DNA of 64,000 bases, taken from positions 62,001 through 126,000 of the forward strand of contig NZ_AUED01000011.1 in NCBI RefSeq assembly GCF_000425805.1, in the 5' to 3' direction. Positions 8,801 to 17,203 of the stretch are shown here, piece after piece (the stretch's first letter is position 1; each line of letters begins with the position of its first letter). Both the position numbers and the translations under genes were made by a program. Origin of the DNA: Pseudomonas vranovensis DSM 16006. GTDB taxonomy: Bacteria; Pseudomonadota; Gammaproteobacteria; Pseudomonadales; Pseudomonadaceae. The notes under the pieces are model-generated. The model did not search any database and was not told the origin of the DNA. It worked only from the letters and a program-made list of their open reading frames with translations.

Positions 8801-8849
8801 GGGGCCGTCCCCGAAGCGGTCACGCGGTGCGTCGTGAGGCCGTCCTCAC
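8801..8849 (-). promoter_or_regulatory. guanidine-II riboswitch (mini-ykkC) upstream of gdx
   Basis: Read on the minus strand, the first hairpin is GTGAGG-ACGG-CCTCAC (8849 to 8834) and the second is GGGG-ACGG-CCCC (8812 to 8801), joined by 21 nt. Two stem-loops with identical ACGR tetraloops just upstream of a sugE/gdx gene define the mini-ykkC class. It is known to bind guanidine and free the ribosome binding site. The second hairpin ends 22 nt before the ATG, with the GGAG site at about 8785-8788 in between, which is the expected geometry. Both loops are intact. Confidence 0.92.
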
Positions 8850-8920
8850 AGTGGGCAATATAGTGCCCAACTTGTAAATGATGAGCAAGCCAGCTGGAAG
8901 CAACTGTCTTGCACAGTTGC

Positions 8921-8995
8921 GGTGGGAGCCGGGTTGCCCCGCGAAGCGATGCGACCTGCACATCACCATCGAGGGGCAAGCCCGCTCCTGCTTTG
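8921..8995. repeat. pair of inverted P. putida-type REP elements
   Basis: GGTGGGAGCCGGGTTGCCCC at the left and GAGGGGCAAGCCCGCTCCTG at the right are inverted REP copies between the gdx leader and the end of rdgC. A separate short hairpin (8900-8907 with 8913-8920, loop CTTGC) lies just to the left. Such extragenic palindromes are scattered through P. putida genomes and often follow stop codons. Confidence 0.75.
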
Positions 8996-8996
8996 A

Positions 8997-9917
8997 TTAG
9001 ACCCCTTGCGGAATCTCTTCACCGCCCAGTGCTTCAAACAGCGCTGGGAGGAATTCGCCGAAGGTCAACATCATCAGGGTAAAGCTGGCATCGAGTTGCC
9101 CCAGGGCTTCGTCGCCACCGTCCTCTTCGGCCTGGTCCTGTAGCAGCTCTTCAAAGCGCAGGCGTTTGATGACCATCTTGTCGTCGAGCACGAACGACAG
9201 TTTGTCCTGCCAGGCCAAGGACAGCTGGGTCACCACTTTGCCGGTGCCCAGGTGCAGCTGGATCTCGTCGCTGGTCAGGTCCTGGCGCTTGCAGCGCACG
9301 ATGCCGCCGTCTTCGTGGGTGTCGCGCAGTTCGCACTCGTCCAGTACATAGAAATCCGGGGCCGCTTGCTGGGTCTTGACCCAGTCGGTCATGGTCGCGC
9401 TCGGGGCGATCTTCACGGTGACCGGGCGTACCGGCAGCGAGCCCATCACTTCACGCAGGGTCGAGAGCAGATCTTCGGCACGCTTGGCGCTGGCCGAGTT
9501 GACCAGGATCAGGCCTTGCTTGGGGGCGATGGCAGCGAAGATCATCGAACGGCGAATAAAGGCACGCGGCAGGAAGGCCTGGATGATCTCGTCCTTGATC
9601 TGGTCGCGCTCCTTCTTATAGACCTTGCGCATCTGTTCGGCTTCGATCTCGTCGATCTTCTCTTTGACCGCATCACGCACCACGCTGCCGGGCAGGATGC
9701 GTTCTTCTTTACGTGCCGCGATCAGCAGGAAGTCACCGCTGACATGTACCAGTGGAGCATCCTCGCCTTTGCCGAACGGCGCGACGAAACCGTAAGTGGT
9801 CAACTCCTGGCTGGCGCAAGGACGCGCCGGCTTGCTGGCCAGAGCGGTTTCCAGTGCTTCGGGATCGAACGGGACATCCTGGGTCAGGCGATAGGTCAGC
9901 AGGTTTTTGAACCACAT
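8997..9917 (-). CDS. rdgC: recombination-associated protein RdgC
   Basis: A 306-aa protein beginning [18 protein letters not shown], the conserved RdgC start, with the family length and the typical C-terminal [19 protein letters not shown] stretch. RdgC is a ring-shaped dimer that binds double-stranded DNA without sequence specificity and limits RecA-promoted strand exchange on the nucleoid. It is a single gene here: tRNA genes lie upstream on the opposite strand and a REP pair lies downstream. GGAGAGATTCACCCC precedes the ATG. Confidence 0.95.
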   Translation of the reverse strand: MWFKNLLTYRLTQDVPFDPEALETALASKPARPCASQELTTYGFVAPFGKGEDAPLVHVSGDFLLIAARKEERILPGSVVRDAVKEKIDEIEAEQMRKVYKKERDQIKDEIIQAFLPRAFIRRSMIFAAIAPKQGLILVNSASAKRAEDLLSTLREVMGSLPVRPVTVKIAPSATMTDWVKTQQAAPDFYVLDECELRDTHEDGGIVRCKRQDLTSDEIQLHLGTGKVVTQLSLAWQDKLSFVLDDKMVIKRLRFEELLQDQAEEDGGDEALGQLDASFTLMMLTFGEFLPALFEALGGEEIPQGV

Positions 9918-10027
9918 GGGGTGAATCTCTCCTCAACACATAAGGAGGGCATTATTCTCCGAGCGGGCACTTCAGGCCAAGTCCGCTAAGTCTTTGGAAC
10001 GCCTGAAAAATTTTTTTAAAAAAGTGC

Positions 10028-10056
10028 TTGCCAGAGTGTTCGGTGCTCCGTAGAAT
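10028..10056 (+). promoter_or_regulatory. sigma-70 promoter of the tRNA pair
   Basis: TTGCCA (10028-10033) and TAGAAT (10051-10056) are separated by 17 bp. An A/T-rich run (10005-10023) lies upstream like an UP element, and GCGCGCC lies downstream as a GC-rich discriminator. That combination is typical of strong, stringently controlled stable-RNA promoters. The first tRNA begins 21 bp after the -10 box. Confidence 0.8.
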
Positions 10057-10076
10057 GCGCGCCACACCGAGACGAA

Positions 10077-10152
10077 GGGTGATTAGCTCAGCCGGGAGAG
10101 CATCTGCCTTACAAGCAGAGGGTCGGCGGTTCGATCCCGTCATCACCCACCA
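10077..10152 (+). tRNA. tRNA-Val (anticodon UAC)
   Basis: A complete 76-nt cloverleaf. The acceptor stem GGGTGAT pairs with ATCACCC, the anticodon loop CTTACAA holds TAC at 10110-10112, the T loop is TTCGATC, and CCA is encoded at 10150-10152. It reads GUA and, by wobble or modification, other valine codons. Confidence 0.97.
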
Positions 10153-10168
10153 CTTCTCAGTGTATCGC

Positions 10169-10245
10169 GCAGCGGTAGTTCAGTCGGTTAGAATACCGGC
10201 CTGTCACGCCGGGGGTCGCGGGTTCGAGTCCCGTCCGCTGCGCCA
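10169..10245 (+). tRNA. tRNA-Asp (anticodon GUC)
   Basis: A complete 77-nt cloverleaf. The acceptor GCAGCGG pairs with CCGCTGC, the anticodon GTC is at 10203-10205, the T loop is TTCGAGT, and CCA is encoded. It lies 16 bp after tRNA-Val and shares its promoter and terminator. Confidence 0.97.
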
Positions 10246-10288
10246 TATTTAGCTTCCAGGGCCCACTGAACACCCGGAAGCCACAAAG

Positions 10289-10314
10289 AAAGCGACCTTA
10301 GGGTCGCTTTTTTT
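10289..10314 (+). terminator. rho-independent terminator of the tRNA operon
   Basis: AGCGACC (10291-10297) pairs with GGTCGCT (10302-10308) around a TTAG loop, with a run of seven T on the right (10308-10314) and A residues on the left. It closes the tRNA-Val/tRNA-Asp unit. Between it and the nitrate reductase start at 10579 lie only the regulatory elements listed next. Confidence 0.9.
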
Positions 10315-10432
10315 GTTTCTGCCGTTCGGCTTTTCCACCCCGCATGCCTCTGCATGGTGCGCACGTCCCCAAGGCGGTGCGTCCGTGGCGCTGTGTTACG
10401 CTCGAAACCCCGCGATTAAAGGGCTGCGCAAG

Positions 10433-10449
10433 CTGGCGCGACCTTTGCT
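10433..10449 (+). promoter_or_regulatory. sigma-54 (-24/-12) promoter of the nitrate reductase gene
   Basis: CTGGCGCG (10433-10440) followed by TTGCT (10445-10449) gives GG and GC separated by exactly 10 bp, as RpoN holoenzyme requires. A possible NtrC half-site, TGGTGC at 10355-10360, lies about 80 bp upstream. Transcription should start near 10460, just before the leader hairpins. NtrC control is inferred from known Pseudomonas nitrogen regulation. Confidence 0.75.
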
Positions 10450-10465
10450 ACTGCCTGTCTATCCG

Positions 10466-10553
10466 GCAATCAACGCAGATTGCTCCGTTCACGACAAAGG
10501 CGCCGTGCTGCCCTGACTTGTTTTCACAAGCCAGAACAGCAGGGCGCCTTTTT
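10466..10553 (+). promoter_or_regulatory. ANTAR (NasT-type) antitermination leader with terminator
   Basis: Hairpin P1 is GCAATC-AACGCA-GATTGC (10466-10483). Hairpin P2 is CACGAC-AAAGGC-GCCGTG (10490-10507) with one A-C mismatch. Both have six-base loops with A at position 1 and G at position 4, the ANTAR-protein recognition rule. P2 shares AAAGGCGCC with the left arm of a terminator (10497-10504 pairing with 10543-10550, followed by TTTTT), so the two structures exclude each other. NasT, released from NasS by nitrate or nitrite, would stabilise P2 and allow read-through. nasS and nasT are not in the window. Confidence 0.82.
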
Positions 10554-10578
10554 GTTTGCGCAAGCAGGAGGTAGGCAG

Positions 10579-13500
10579 ATGAGCAGCACCAGCGTGCGCA
10601 GTGTTTGCCCGTATTGTGGTGTGGGCTGTGGCATTGTCATGACGGTTGAAGGCAACCGGGTGACCAACGTCAGCGGTGACAAACAGCATCCCAGCAATTT
10701 TGGCCGATTATGCACCAAGGGCCTGACATCGCATCAGCCGCTGCGCGAGTCTGGGCGTATGGGGCACGCCTATGTCCGAGAACTGCGCCAGCGCGATCCG
10801 GTGCAGACCGGCATCGATACTGCTATCGAGCAGGCCGCCCGGCGCCTACGCGCAATTATCGACGAGCATGGCCCGGATGCCCTGGCGTTCTATGTGTCTG
10901 GGCAGATGTCGCTGGAGGCCCAGTACCTGGTCAACAAACTGGCCAAGGGCTTTGTTCGTAGCCGCCATATCGAATCCAACTCACGGCTGTGCATGGCCAG
11001 CGCCAGCAGCGGCTATAAACAGTCACTGGGTGCCGACGGCCCGCCGGGAAGCTATCAGGATTTTGACCGCGCCGATGTGTTCTTGGTGATTGGCGCGAAC
11101 ATGGCCGACTGTCACCCCATTCTGTTCCTGCGCCTGCTTGACCGGCTCAAGGCCGGCGCCCGCTTGATTGTCGTCGACCCCCGGCGCAGTGCCACCGCCG
11201 ACAAGGCCGACCTGTTCCTGCAGATCAAGCCCGGTACGGACCTGGCCTTGCTCAATGGCCTGCTGCACCTGCTGCACAGCAATGGCCATAGCGATGCCGA
11301 CTTCATTGCCCGCCATACCGACGGCTGGGAGGCGATGCCGGCCTTTCTCGAGGACTACACCCCCGCGCGGGTCGCTGCCATCACTGGCCTTGCCGAAGCC
11401 GACATCCGCACGGCCGCTCATTGGATCGGTCAGGCTCCGGAATGGATGAGTTGCTGGACGATGGGCCTGAACCAGAGCATCCACGGCACCTGGCAGACCA
11501 ACGCGCTGTGCAACCTGCACCTGGCCACCGGCGCTATTTGCCGGCCGGGCAGTGGTCCCTTTTCGTTGACCGGACAGCCCAATGCCATGGGCGGGCGCGA
11601 GATGGGCTACATGGGGCCGGGCCTGCCGGGCCAGCGTTCTGCCCTGGTGGATGCGGATCGCGCCTTTGTCGAACGGTTGTGGAACCTCCCCGCAGACAGC
11701 CTGCGCAGTGAGACCGGTGACGGCACCGTAGCTCTGTTCGACAGCCTGGCCGCAGGCTCGATCAAGGCTTGTTGGATTATCTGCAGCAACCCGGTGGCCA
11801 GCGTCGCCAATCGCCAGCAGGTCATCGATGGTTTGCAGGCGGCGGAACTGGTGATCACCCAGGATGCCTTCCTCGATACCGAAACCAACCGCTATGCCGA
11901 CATCCTCCTGCCTGCCGCACTTTGGGCCGAAGGCGAGGGGATAATGGTCAACTCCGAGCGCAACCTGACCTTGATGAACAAGGCAGTCGAACCGCCGGGC
12001 CAGAGCCTGCCCGACTGGCAGCTTATCGCCCGGATCGCCTGTGCCATGGGCTATGCCGAAGCTTTCAGCTACGACAGTGCGGAGGCGGTCTTCGAGGAAA
12101 TTCGCCAGGCCTGGAACCCGGCCACTGGTTATGACCTGCGCGGCGCCAGCTATAGCGCCTTGCGCGAGGCGCCGCGGCAATGGCCGTGCGAGCCGCAGCG
12201 CGTCAATCCACGCAGCCCGCTGCGCTATCGCAACGACGGTGTCAGCCAGGCGCTGCTGCGTGATGGGCAGGGGCAGGTGCCCGCCATCGCCTTCGCTACC
12301 AGCAACGGCAAGGCGCGTTTCTTCGCACGGCCTTGCCTGCCGCCCGCAGAGATGCCGAATGACGATTTCCCCCTGGTGCTTAACACCGGGCGCGTCCAGC
12401 ACCAGTGGCACACCCTGACCAAGACCGGCAAGGTGGCGGCCTTGAACAAACTCGACCCCGGGCCTTTTGTGGAGATTCATCCCGAGGACGCCGCGCGCCT
12501 GGGCATCGCCGAAAAGGATCAGGTACAGGTGCGCTCGCGCCGTGGCCAGGCGGTGCTGCCGGCACGGATCACCACGCGGGTACTGCCGGGCAACTGCTTT
12601 GCGCCGTTTCACTGGAACGATACGTTTGGCGACAACCTCGCGATCAACGCGGTCACCAGCGATGCGGTAGACCCGGTGTCGTTGCAGCCGGCCTTCAAGT
12701 ACTGCGCGGTGGCCTTGAGCCGGGTTGCCGGTGAGCGTATCGAAGCAGTTGAAGTGGCACCGCTGGTGTCTGTTCGCGATCAGCATCTGCTGCTCTGGGC
12801 CTCGCAAACCGGCAACGGCCAGGCGCTGGCCGAACGCTGCGCCGAACACCTGCGCCAGGTCGGGCTGCCGGTGCAGCTCAGTTGCATGGAAGATGTGGCG
12901 CTTGAGCAACTGGACAACCCCGCCAGCTTACTGCTGATCGCCAGCACCTTTGGCGATGGCGACGCACCGGACAGCGGCGCGGCCTTCTGGCAGGGGCTGC
13001 ATGGTGAGCATTCCCGGCGGTGTGCGGGCCTGCCTTATGCGGTACTGGCCCTGGGGGATTCCAGTTACCAGCAGTTCTGTGGTTTCGGTCGCAAGCTCGA
13101 CCAGCGCCTGCAAGACCTGGGTGGTCGGCGCCTGCTGGAGCGAGTCGATTGCGAAGGCGATCCGTTGGAGCCCGCGGGGCAATGGCTGCAGGCGCTGCTG
13201 GCCAAGTTCGGCCATCAAGGCGCATCGGCGCTGGGCGGCATGGCCCCTGCTGCCCGTGAGGGGTTCAGCAAGCAGGCACCGCTGTCGGCGCGCCTGCTGG
13301 ACAATCGCCTGCTCAACAGTCCGGGTGCCGGGAAGGAAACCCGGCAAGTGGTGTTCGACTTGGCCGACAGTGATTTCAGGTATCAGGCTGGCGATGCACT
13401 GGGTGTCTGGCCGCGTAACTGCCCGGCGCTGGTAGAGGCGTTTCTGGCGGCCAGCGGGCTGGATGGCAACCGCTGCGTCAGCCTCAAGGGCCTGGCCGAC

Positions 13501-14367
13501 ATGCCGCTGTTCGAGGCGTTGACCGATCACCTGGAAATTGCCCGCATCACGCCGGCCTTGCTGGAAGCTGTGGCCAGCCACATTGATGATGCGCCGTTGC
13601 GCCAACTGCTGATGCCGCAAAACACGCTCGCGCTCAAGGACTGGCTGTGGGGCCGGCAACTGGTCGACCTGCTTCAGGCCTACCCGGTGCAACTGCAGCT
13701 GGACACCTGGCTCAGCCTGTTGAAGCCCTTGCAGCCAAGGCTCTATTCGATCAGTTCAAGCCCCGGCTTCCACCCAGGCCAGGTGCATTTGACGATGTCC
13801 ACGGTCCGCTATGGCCAGCGCAAAGGCGTGTGCTCGACCTACCTGGCCGATCGCCTTGGGCAGGGCAGTGCGAGAATCTTCACCCAGCCGACGCAACATT
13901 TTCTCTTGCCCAAAGACAACGACGCGCCTGTCATCATGGTCGGCCCTGGTACCGGTGTTGCGCCGTTTCGCGCCTTTCTTCAAGAGCGCCAGGTGCAGGG
14001 CGCCAGCGGACGCAATTGGCTGTTCTTTGGTGAACAGAAAGCGGCCACCGATTTCTATTACCGCGATGAGCTTCTGGCGTGGCAGCGCGAGGGGCATCTC
14101 ACTCGCCTGGACACCGCTTTCTCCCGTGACCAGTCGGCGAAGATCTATGTGCAGCAACGCATGATCGAGCAGGGCGCCGAGCTCTGGCGCTGGCTGGAGG
14201 AGGGCGGTCATTTTTATGTGTGCGGCGATGCCGAACGCATGGCCAAGGATGTCGAGGCGGCGCTCAAGCAGATCAGCCGCGAGCACGGTGCGCTCAGTGC
14301 CGATCAAGCCGATGCCTATGTCAGCGAACTGAGCCGCAGCAAGCGCTACCTGCGCGACGTGTATTGA
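10579..14367 (+). CDS. nasA: assimilatory nitrate reductase fused to CysJ-like flavoprotein
   Basis: A 1262-aa fusion. Residues 1 to about 700 are a molybdopterin-guanine-dinucleotide oxidoreductase of the NasA/NarB group, with N-terminal 4Fe-4S ligands C10, C13, C17 and C45 (CPYCGVGC and LC). Residues of about 733-880 are a flavodoxin domain (WASQTGNGQALAERC), about 900-1110 an FAD domain of sulfite reductase alpha type, and 1115-1262 an NADPH-binding domain (GPGTGVAPFRAF near 1122). Electrons can thus pass from NADPH through FAD and FMN to the molybdenum centre within one cytoplasmic chain, reducing nitrate to nitrite. ATG 10579 follows AGGAGGT at 10566-10572; an upstream in-frame ATG (10480) lies inside the leader hairpins. 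It is transcribed separately from nirBD, which carries a second leader of the same type. Confidence 0.93.
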   Translation: MSSTSVRSVCPYCGVGCGIVMTVEGNRVTNVSGDKQHPSNFGRLCTKGLTSHQPLRESGRMGHAYVRELRQRDPVQTGIDTAIEQAARRLRAIIDEHGPDALAFYVSGQMSLEAQYLVNKLAKGFVRSRHIESNSRLCMASASSGYKQSLGADGPPGSYQDFDRADVFLVIGANMADCHPILFLRLLDRLKAGARLIVVDPRRSATADKADLFLQIKPGTDLALLNGLLHLLHSNGHSDADFIARHTDGWEAMPAFLEDYTPARVAAITGLAEADIRTAAHWIGQAPEWMSCWTMGLNQSIHGTWQTNALCNLHLATGAICRPGSGPFSLTGQPNAMGGREMGYMGPGLPGQRSALVDADRAFVERLWNLPADSLRSETGDGTVALFDSLAAGSIKACWIICSNPVASVANRQQVIDGLQAAELVITQDAFLDTETNRYADILLPAALWAEGEGIMVNSERNLTLMNKAVEPPGQSLPDWQLIARIACAMGYAEAFSYDSAEAVFEEIRQAWNPATGYDLRGASYSALREAPRQWPCEPQRVNPRSPLRYRNDGVSQALLRDGQGQVPAIAFATSNGKARFFARPCLPPAEMPNDDFPLVLNTGRVQHQWHTLTKTGKVAALNKLDPGPFVEIHPEDAARLGIAEKDQVQVRSRRGQAVLPARITTRVLPGNCFAPFHWNDTFGDNLAINAVTSDAVDPVSLQPAFKYCAVALSRVAGERIEAVEVAPLVSVRDQHLLLWASQTGNGQALAERCAEHLRQVGLPVQLSCMEDVALEQLDNPASLLLIASTFGDGDAPDSGAAFWQGLHGEHSRRCAGLPYAVLALGDSSYQQFCGFGRKLDQRLQDLGGRRLLERVDCEGDPLEPAGQWLQALLAKFGHQGASALGGMAPAAREGFSKQAPLSARLLDNRLLNSPGAGKETRQVVFDLADSDFRYQAGDALGVWPRNCPALVEAFLAASGLDGNRCVSLKGLADMPLFEALTDHLEIARITPALLEAVASHIDDAPLRQLLMPQNTLALKDWLWGRQLVDLLQAYPVQLQLDTWLSLLKPLQPRLYSISSSPGFHPGQVHLTMSTVRYGQRKGVCSTYLADRLGQGSARIFTQPTQHFLLPKDNDAPVIMVGPGTGVAPFRAFLQERQVQGASGRNWLFFGEQKAATDFYYRDELLAWQREGHLTRLDTAFSRDQSAKIYVQQRMIEQGAELWRWLEEGGHFYVCGDAERMAKDVEAALKQISREHGALSADQADAYVSELSRSKRYLRDVY

Positions 14368-14390
14368 GGGTGCCCCATAAGGGGGAGTGC

Positions 14391-14407
14391 TGCACCAGCC
14401 TGGGTCG
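14391..14407 (+). promoter_or_regulatory. probable NtrC-binding site upstream of nirB
   Basis: TGCACCAGCCTGGGTCG matches the NtrC consensus TGCACCA-N3-TGGTGCA perfectly in the left arm and partly in the right. It lies about 55 bp upstream of the sigma-54 promoter, within the usual enhancer range. One strong site or half-site is seen; a second is not clear. Confidence 0.5.
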
Positions 14408-14460
14408 GTGATGACGGCCGGCTGAACGGCCAAACCCCCGGTTCACGGGGTGTTCGGCAG

Positions 14461-14477
14461 TTGGCACGCTCCCTGCT
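14461..14477 (+). promoter_or_regulatory. sigma-54 (-24/-12) promoter of nirBD
   Basis: TTGGCACG (14461-14468) and CTGCT (14473-14477) give GG and GC exactly 10 bp apart, close to the RpoN consensus. The expected start near 14488 is just ahead of the leader hairpins. Confidence 0.85.
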
Positions 14478-14499
14478 TTTATCGAAATACAACGTTCTC

Positions 14500-14583
14500 G
14501 CGGGTCAATGGCGATCTGCACCGGAACTACACAAAACGACCAGGCAAAGGCGCCTGGAGCTTCGGCTCCAGGCGCCTTTTTTT
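14500..14583 (+). promoter_or_regulatory. ANTAR (NasT-type) antitermination leader and terminator before nirB
   Basis: Hairpin P1 is GCGGGTC-AATGGC-GATCTGC (14500-14519, with two G-U pairs). Hairpin P2 is CCAGGC-AAAGGC-GCCTGG (14540-14557). Both hexaloops have A1 and G4. P2 overlaps the left arm of a strong terminator whose stem is 14549-14560 with 14565-14576, loop TTCG, followed by seven T. P2 and the terminator cannot form together. The P2 loop AAAGGC is identical to that of the nitrate reductase leader, so both units probably answer to the same NasS/NasT pair. Confidence 0.9.
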
Positions 14584-14644
14584 GTTTTTCGGGGTTAGCC
14601 CCGGCAGTACAGCCACCGTGAATGGCCTTGAGTGAGGATCGGGT

Positions 14645-17203
14645 ATGAATGCAGCAACGACCATCGCCCAGCGAGAAAAACTGATCATCGTTGGCAACGG
14701 CATGGTGGGGCATCACTGCGTCGAGCAACTGATCGAGCGAGGAGCCTTGGGCCGTTTCGAGGTGCAGGTGTTCGGTGAGGAGCGTCAACGCGCCTACGAC
14801 CGGGTTCACCTGTCGGAGTACTTCAACGGCAGCGATGCCGAAACCTTGGCCCTGGGTGCAGTGGGGTTGTATGCCGAACACGGCATCAGCCTGCACCTGC
14901 AGGAGGCGGTGGTGGCGATCGATCGCGAGCGCCGCGAGGTGGTGACCCCGCTTGGACGCTATGCCTATGACCAACTGATCCTGGCCACCGGCTCTTATCC
15001 CTTCGTGCCGCCCATCGAGGGGTGTGAGGGCGCTTCGCGCCTGGTGTACCGCACCCTGGATGATCTGGACGCCATCCGCGCCGCTGCAACGGGTGCCCGG
15101 CGCGGGGTGGTGGTCGGTGGCGGGCTGTTGGGGCTTGAGGCGGCCAACGCCCTCAAGTCCCTGGGCCTGGAAGCTCAAGTGGTGGAGTTTGCCCCGCGCC
15201 TGATGCCGGTACAGCTCGACGCTGAAGGCGGCGCGGCTCTGCGTGCGCAGATCGAGGCACTGGGCGTTGGGGTGCATCTGTCACGGGCAACCCAATCGGT
15301 GGTTGCCGGCGATGACTACCGCTACCGGATGAACTTCGATGGCGGTGAGAGTCTTGAAACCGACCTGATCGTATTCTCCGCCGGCATCCGCCCGCGGGAT
15401 GCGCTGGGTCGCAGCAGCGGCCTGGAAATCGCCGCCCGTGGAGGCGTGGTGATCGACAGTAACTGCCGCACCAGCGATGCGCAGATCTTCGCCATCGGCG
15501 AATGTGCTTCGTGGAATGGCAGCGTGTTCGGTTTGGTCGCGCCGGGCTACACCATGGCGCGCAATGTGGCCGCGACACTGGCCGGTGAAGAGGCCGCCAG
15601 CTTCACCGGTGCCGACATGTCGACCAAGCTCAAGTTGCTGGGTGTCGATGTCGGCTCCATAGGTGATGCCCAGGGTGCGACGCCGGGGGCGCGCAGCTAT
15701 CGCTTTATCGACGAAGCCAACTCGGCGTACCGTCGTCTGGTGGTCGATGCCAGCGGCAAGCGCGTGTTGGGTGCGGTGCTGGTGGGCGACAACAGTTACT
15801 ACGATACGCTGCTGCAGTACGCACAAAACGGCATCGCATTGCCTGCCGATCCATCTGCGCTGATCTTGCCGCAATCGACCGGTGCGCCAACCCTGGGCGC
15901 CGATGCCTTGCCCGACAGCGCAACCATCTGTTCTTGTCACAACGTCAGCAAGGGCGCGATCTGCAGCGCCATCGACAACGGCTGCGGCGAACTGGGTGCG
16001 CTCAAGCAGCAGACCAAGGCCTGTACCGGATGCGGTGGCTGCGCGGCGCTACTCAAGCAGGTGTTCGAGCATGAGTTGATCGCCCGCGGTGCCAGCGTCG
16101 ACAAGAGCCTGTGCGAACACTTCGCCTACACCCGCCAGGAGCTCTACGCCCTGGTGCGGGTGGAGGGCATCCTGAGTTTCGATGAGATGCTCGCCAAACA
16201 TGGCCGCGGCCATGTGGGCTGCGACATCTGCAAACCCACCGTTGGCTCGATCCTGGCCTCGTGCTGGAACCAGCCGATCATGGACCCGTCGCTGGTACCG
16301 CTGCAGGACACCAACGACACTTTCATGGCCAACATGCAGAAGAACGGCACCTACTCGGTGGTACCGCGCATCCCGGGCGGCGAAATCACCCCGGACAAGC
16401 TCATCGTCATTGGCCAGGTGGCGAAGAAGTACGACCTCTACACCAAGATCACCGGCGGCCAGCGCATCGACCTGTTCGGGGCCCAGCTTCACGAGTTGCC
16501 GGCCATCTGGGGCGAACTGATCGAGGCCGGATTCGAGACCGGTCATGCCTATGGCAAGTCCACACGCACGGTCAAATCCTGTGTCGGCAGCACCTGGTGC
16601 CGCTATGGCGTACAGGACAGCGTACACATGGCCCTGACCCTGGAAGACCGCTACAAGGGCCTGCGCTCACCGCACAAACTCAAGTTCGCGGTATCGGGCT
16701 GCACCCGTGAGTGTGCCGAGGCGCAGAGCAAGGATATCGGTGTGATCGCCACCGAGAAGGGCTGGAACCTGTACGTCTGCGGCAACGGCGGCATGCGTCC
16801 ACGGCATGCCGAACTGTTCGCTACCGACCTGGACGATGCCGCGCTGATCCGCACCATCGACCGGGTGCTGATGTTCTACATCCGTACTGCCGACAAATTG
16901 CAGCGCACCTCGGTGTGGCGTGAAAGCCTCGAGGGCGGCTTGGACTACCTCAAGCACGTGATTCTCGACGACAGCCTGGGCCTGGGCGCGGAGCTTGAAG
17001 CGCAGATGCAACTGGTGGTCGACCGATACGAATGCGAATGGGCGAATGCCCTGAAGGACCCGGAAAAACTCAAGCGTTTCCGTACCTTCGTCAACGACCA
17101 GCGCCCGGACCCAGGCGTGCATTTTGTCCGCGAGCGTGGCCAGCGCCGACCGATCGGCGCCGCTGAACTTCACTTGATCCCGACCACTGAAGAGGTGCTG
17201 TGA
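14645..17203 (+). CDS. nirB: NADH-dependent nitrite reductase, large subunit
   Basis: An 852-aa assimilatory nitrite reductase. In order it has an FAD/NADH-binding pyridine nucleotide-disulfide domain (IIVGNGMVGHHCVEQL near residue 16), a BFD-like 2Fe-2S domain (CSCHNVSKGAICS and CTGCGGC, about residues 424-465), and the nitrite/sulfite reductase region with siroheme-4Fe-4S ligands in SCVGSTWC and GCTRECAEA (about 645-700). It reduces nitrite to ammonium in the cytoplasm with NADH. The stop codon overlaps the nirD start. Length and domain order are normal. Confidence 0.97.
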   Translation: MNAATTIAQREKLIIVGNGMVGHHCVEQLIERGALGRFEVQVFGEERQRAYDRVHLSEYFNGSDAETLALGAVGLYAEHGISLHLQEAVVAIDRERREVVTPLGRYAYDQLILATGSYPFVPPIEGCEGASRLVYRTLDDLDAIRAAATGARRGVVVGGGLLGLEAANALKSLGLEAQVVEFAPRLMPVQLDAEGGAALRAQIEALGVGVHLSRATQSVVAGDDYRYRMNFDGGESLETDLIVFSAGIRPRDALGRSSGLEIAARGGVVIDSNCRTSDAQIFAIGECASWNGSVFGLVAPGYTMARNVAATLAGEEAASFTGADMSTKLKLLGVDVGSIGDAQGATPGARSYRFIDEANSAYRRLVVDASGKRVLGAVLVGDNSYYDTLLQYAQNGIALPADPSALILPQSTGAPTLGADALPDSATICSCHNVSKGAICSAIDNGCGELGALKQQTKACTGCGGCAALLKQVFEHELIARGASVDKSLCEHFAYTRQELYALVRVEGILSFDEMLAKHGRGHVGCDICKPTVGSILASCWNQPIMDPSLVPLQDTNDTFMANMQKNGTYSVVPRIPGGEITPDKLIVIGQVAKKYDLYTKITGGQRIDLFGAQLHELPAIWGELIEAGFETGHAYGKSTRTVKSCVGSTWCRYGVQDSVHMALTLEDRYKGLRSPHKLKFAVSGCTRECAEAQSKDIGVIATEKGWNLYVCGNGGMRPRHAELFATDLDDAALIRTIDRVLMFYIRTADKLQRTSVWRESLEGGLDYLKHVILDDSLGLGAELEAQMQLVVDRYECEWANALKDPEKLKRFRTFVNDQRPDPGVHFVRERGQRRPIGAAELHLIPTTEEVL

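Noticed and set aside
8900..8920. Perfect 8-bp hairpin GCAACTGT-CTTGC-ACAGTTGC as a terminator
   Set aside because: There is no T run on either strand, and it lies upstream of the gdx leader beside REP sequences. It is treated as part of the repeat region.
11023..12909. A 628-codon open frame opposite the nitrate reductase
   Set aside because: The molybdopterin enzyme with intact Fe-S Cys residues is on the other strand, and the antisense translation lacks any motif.
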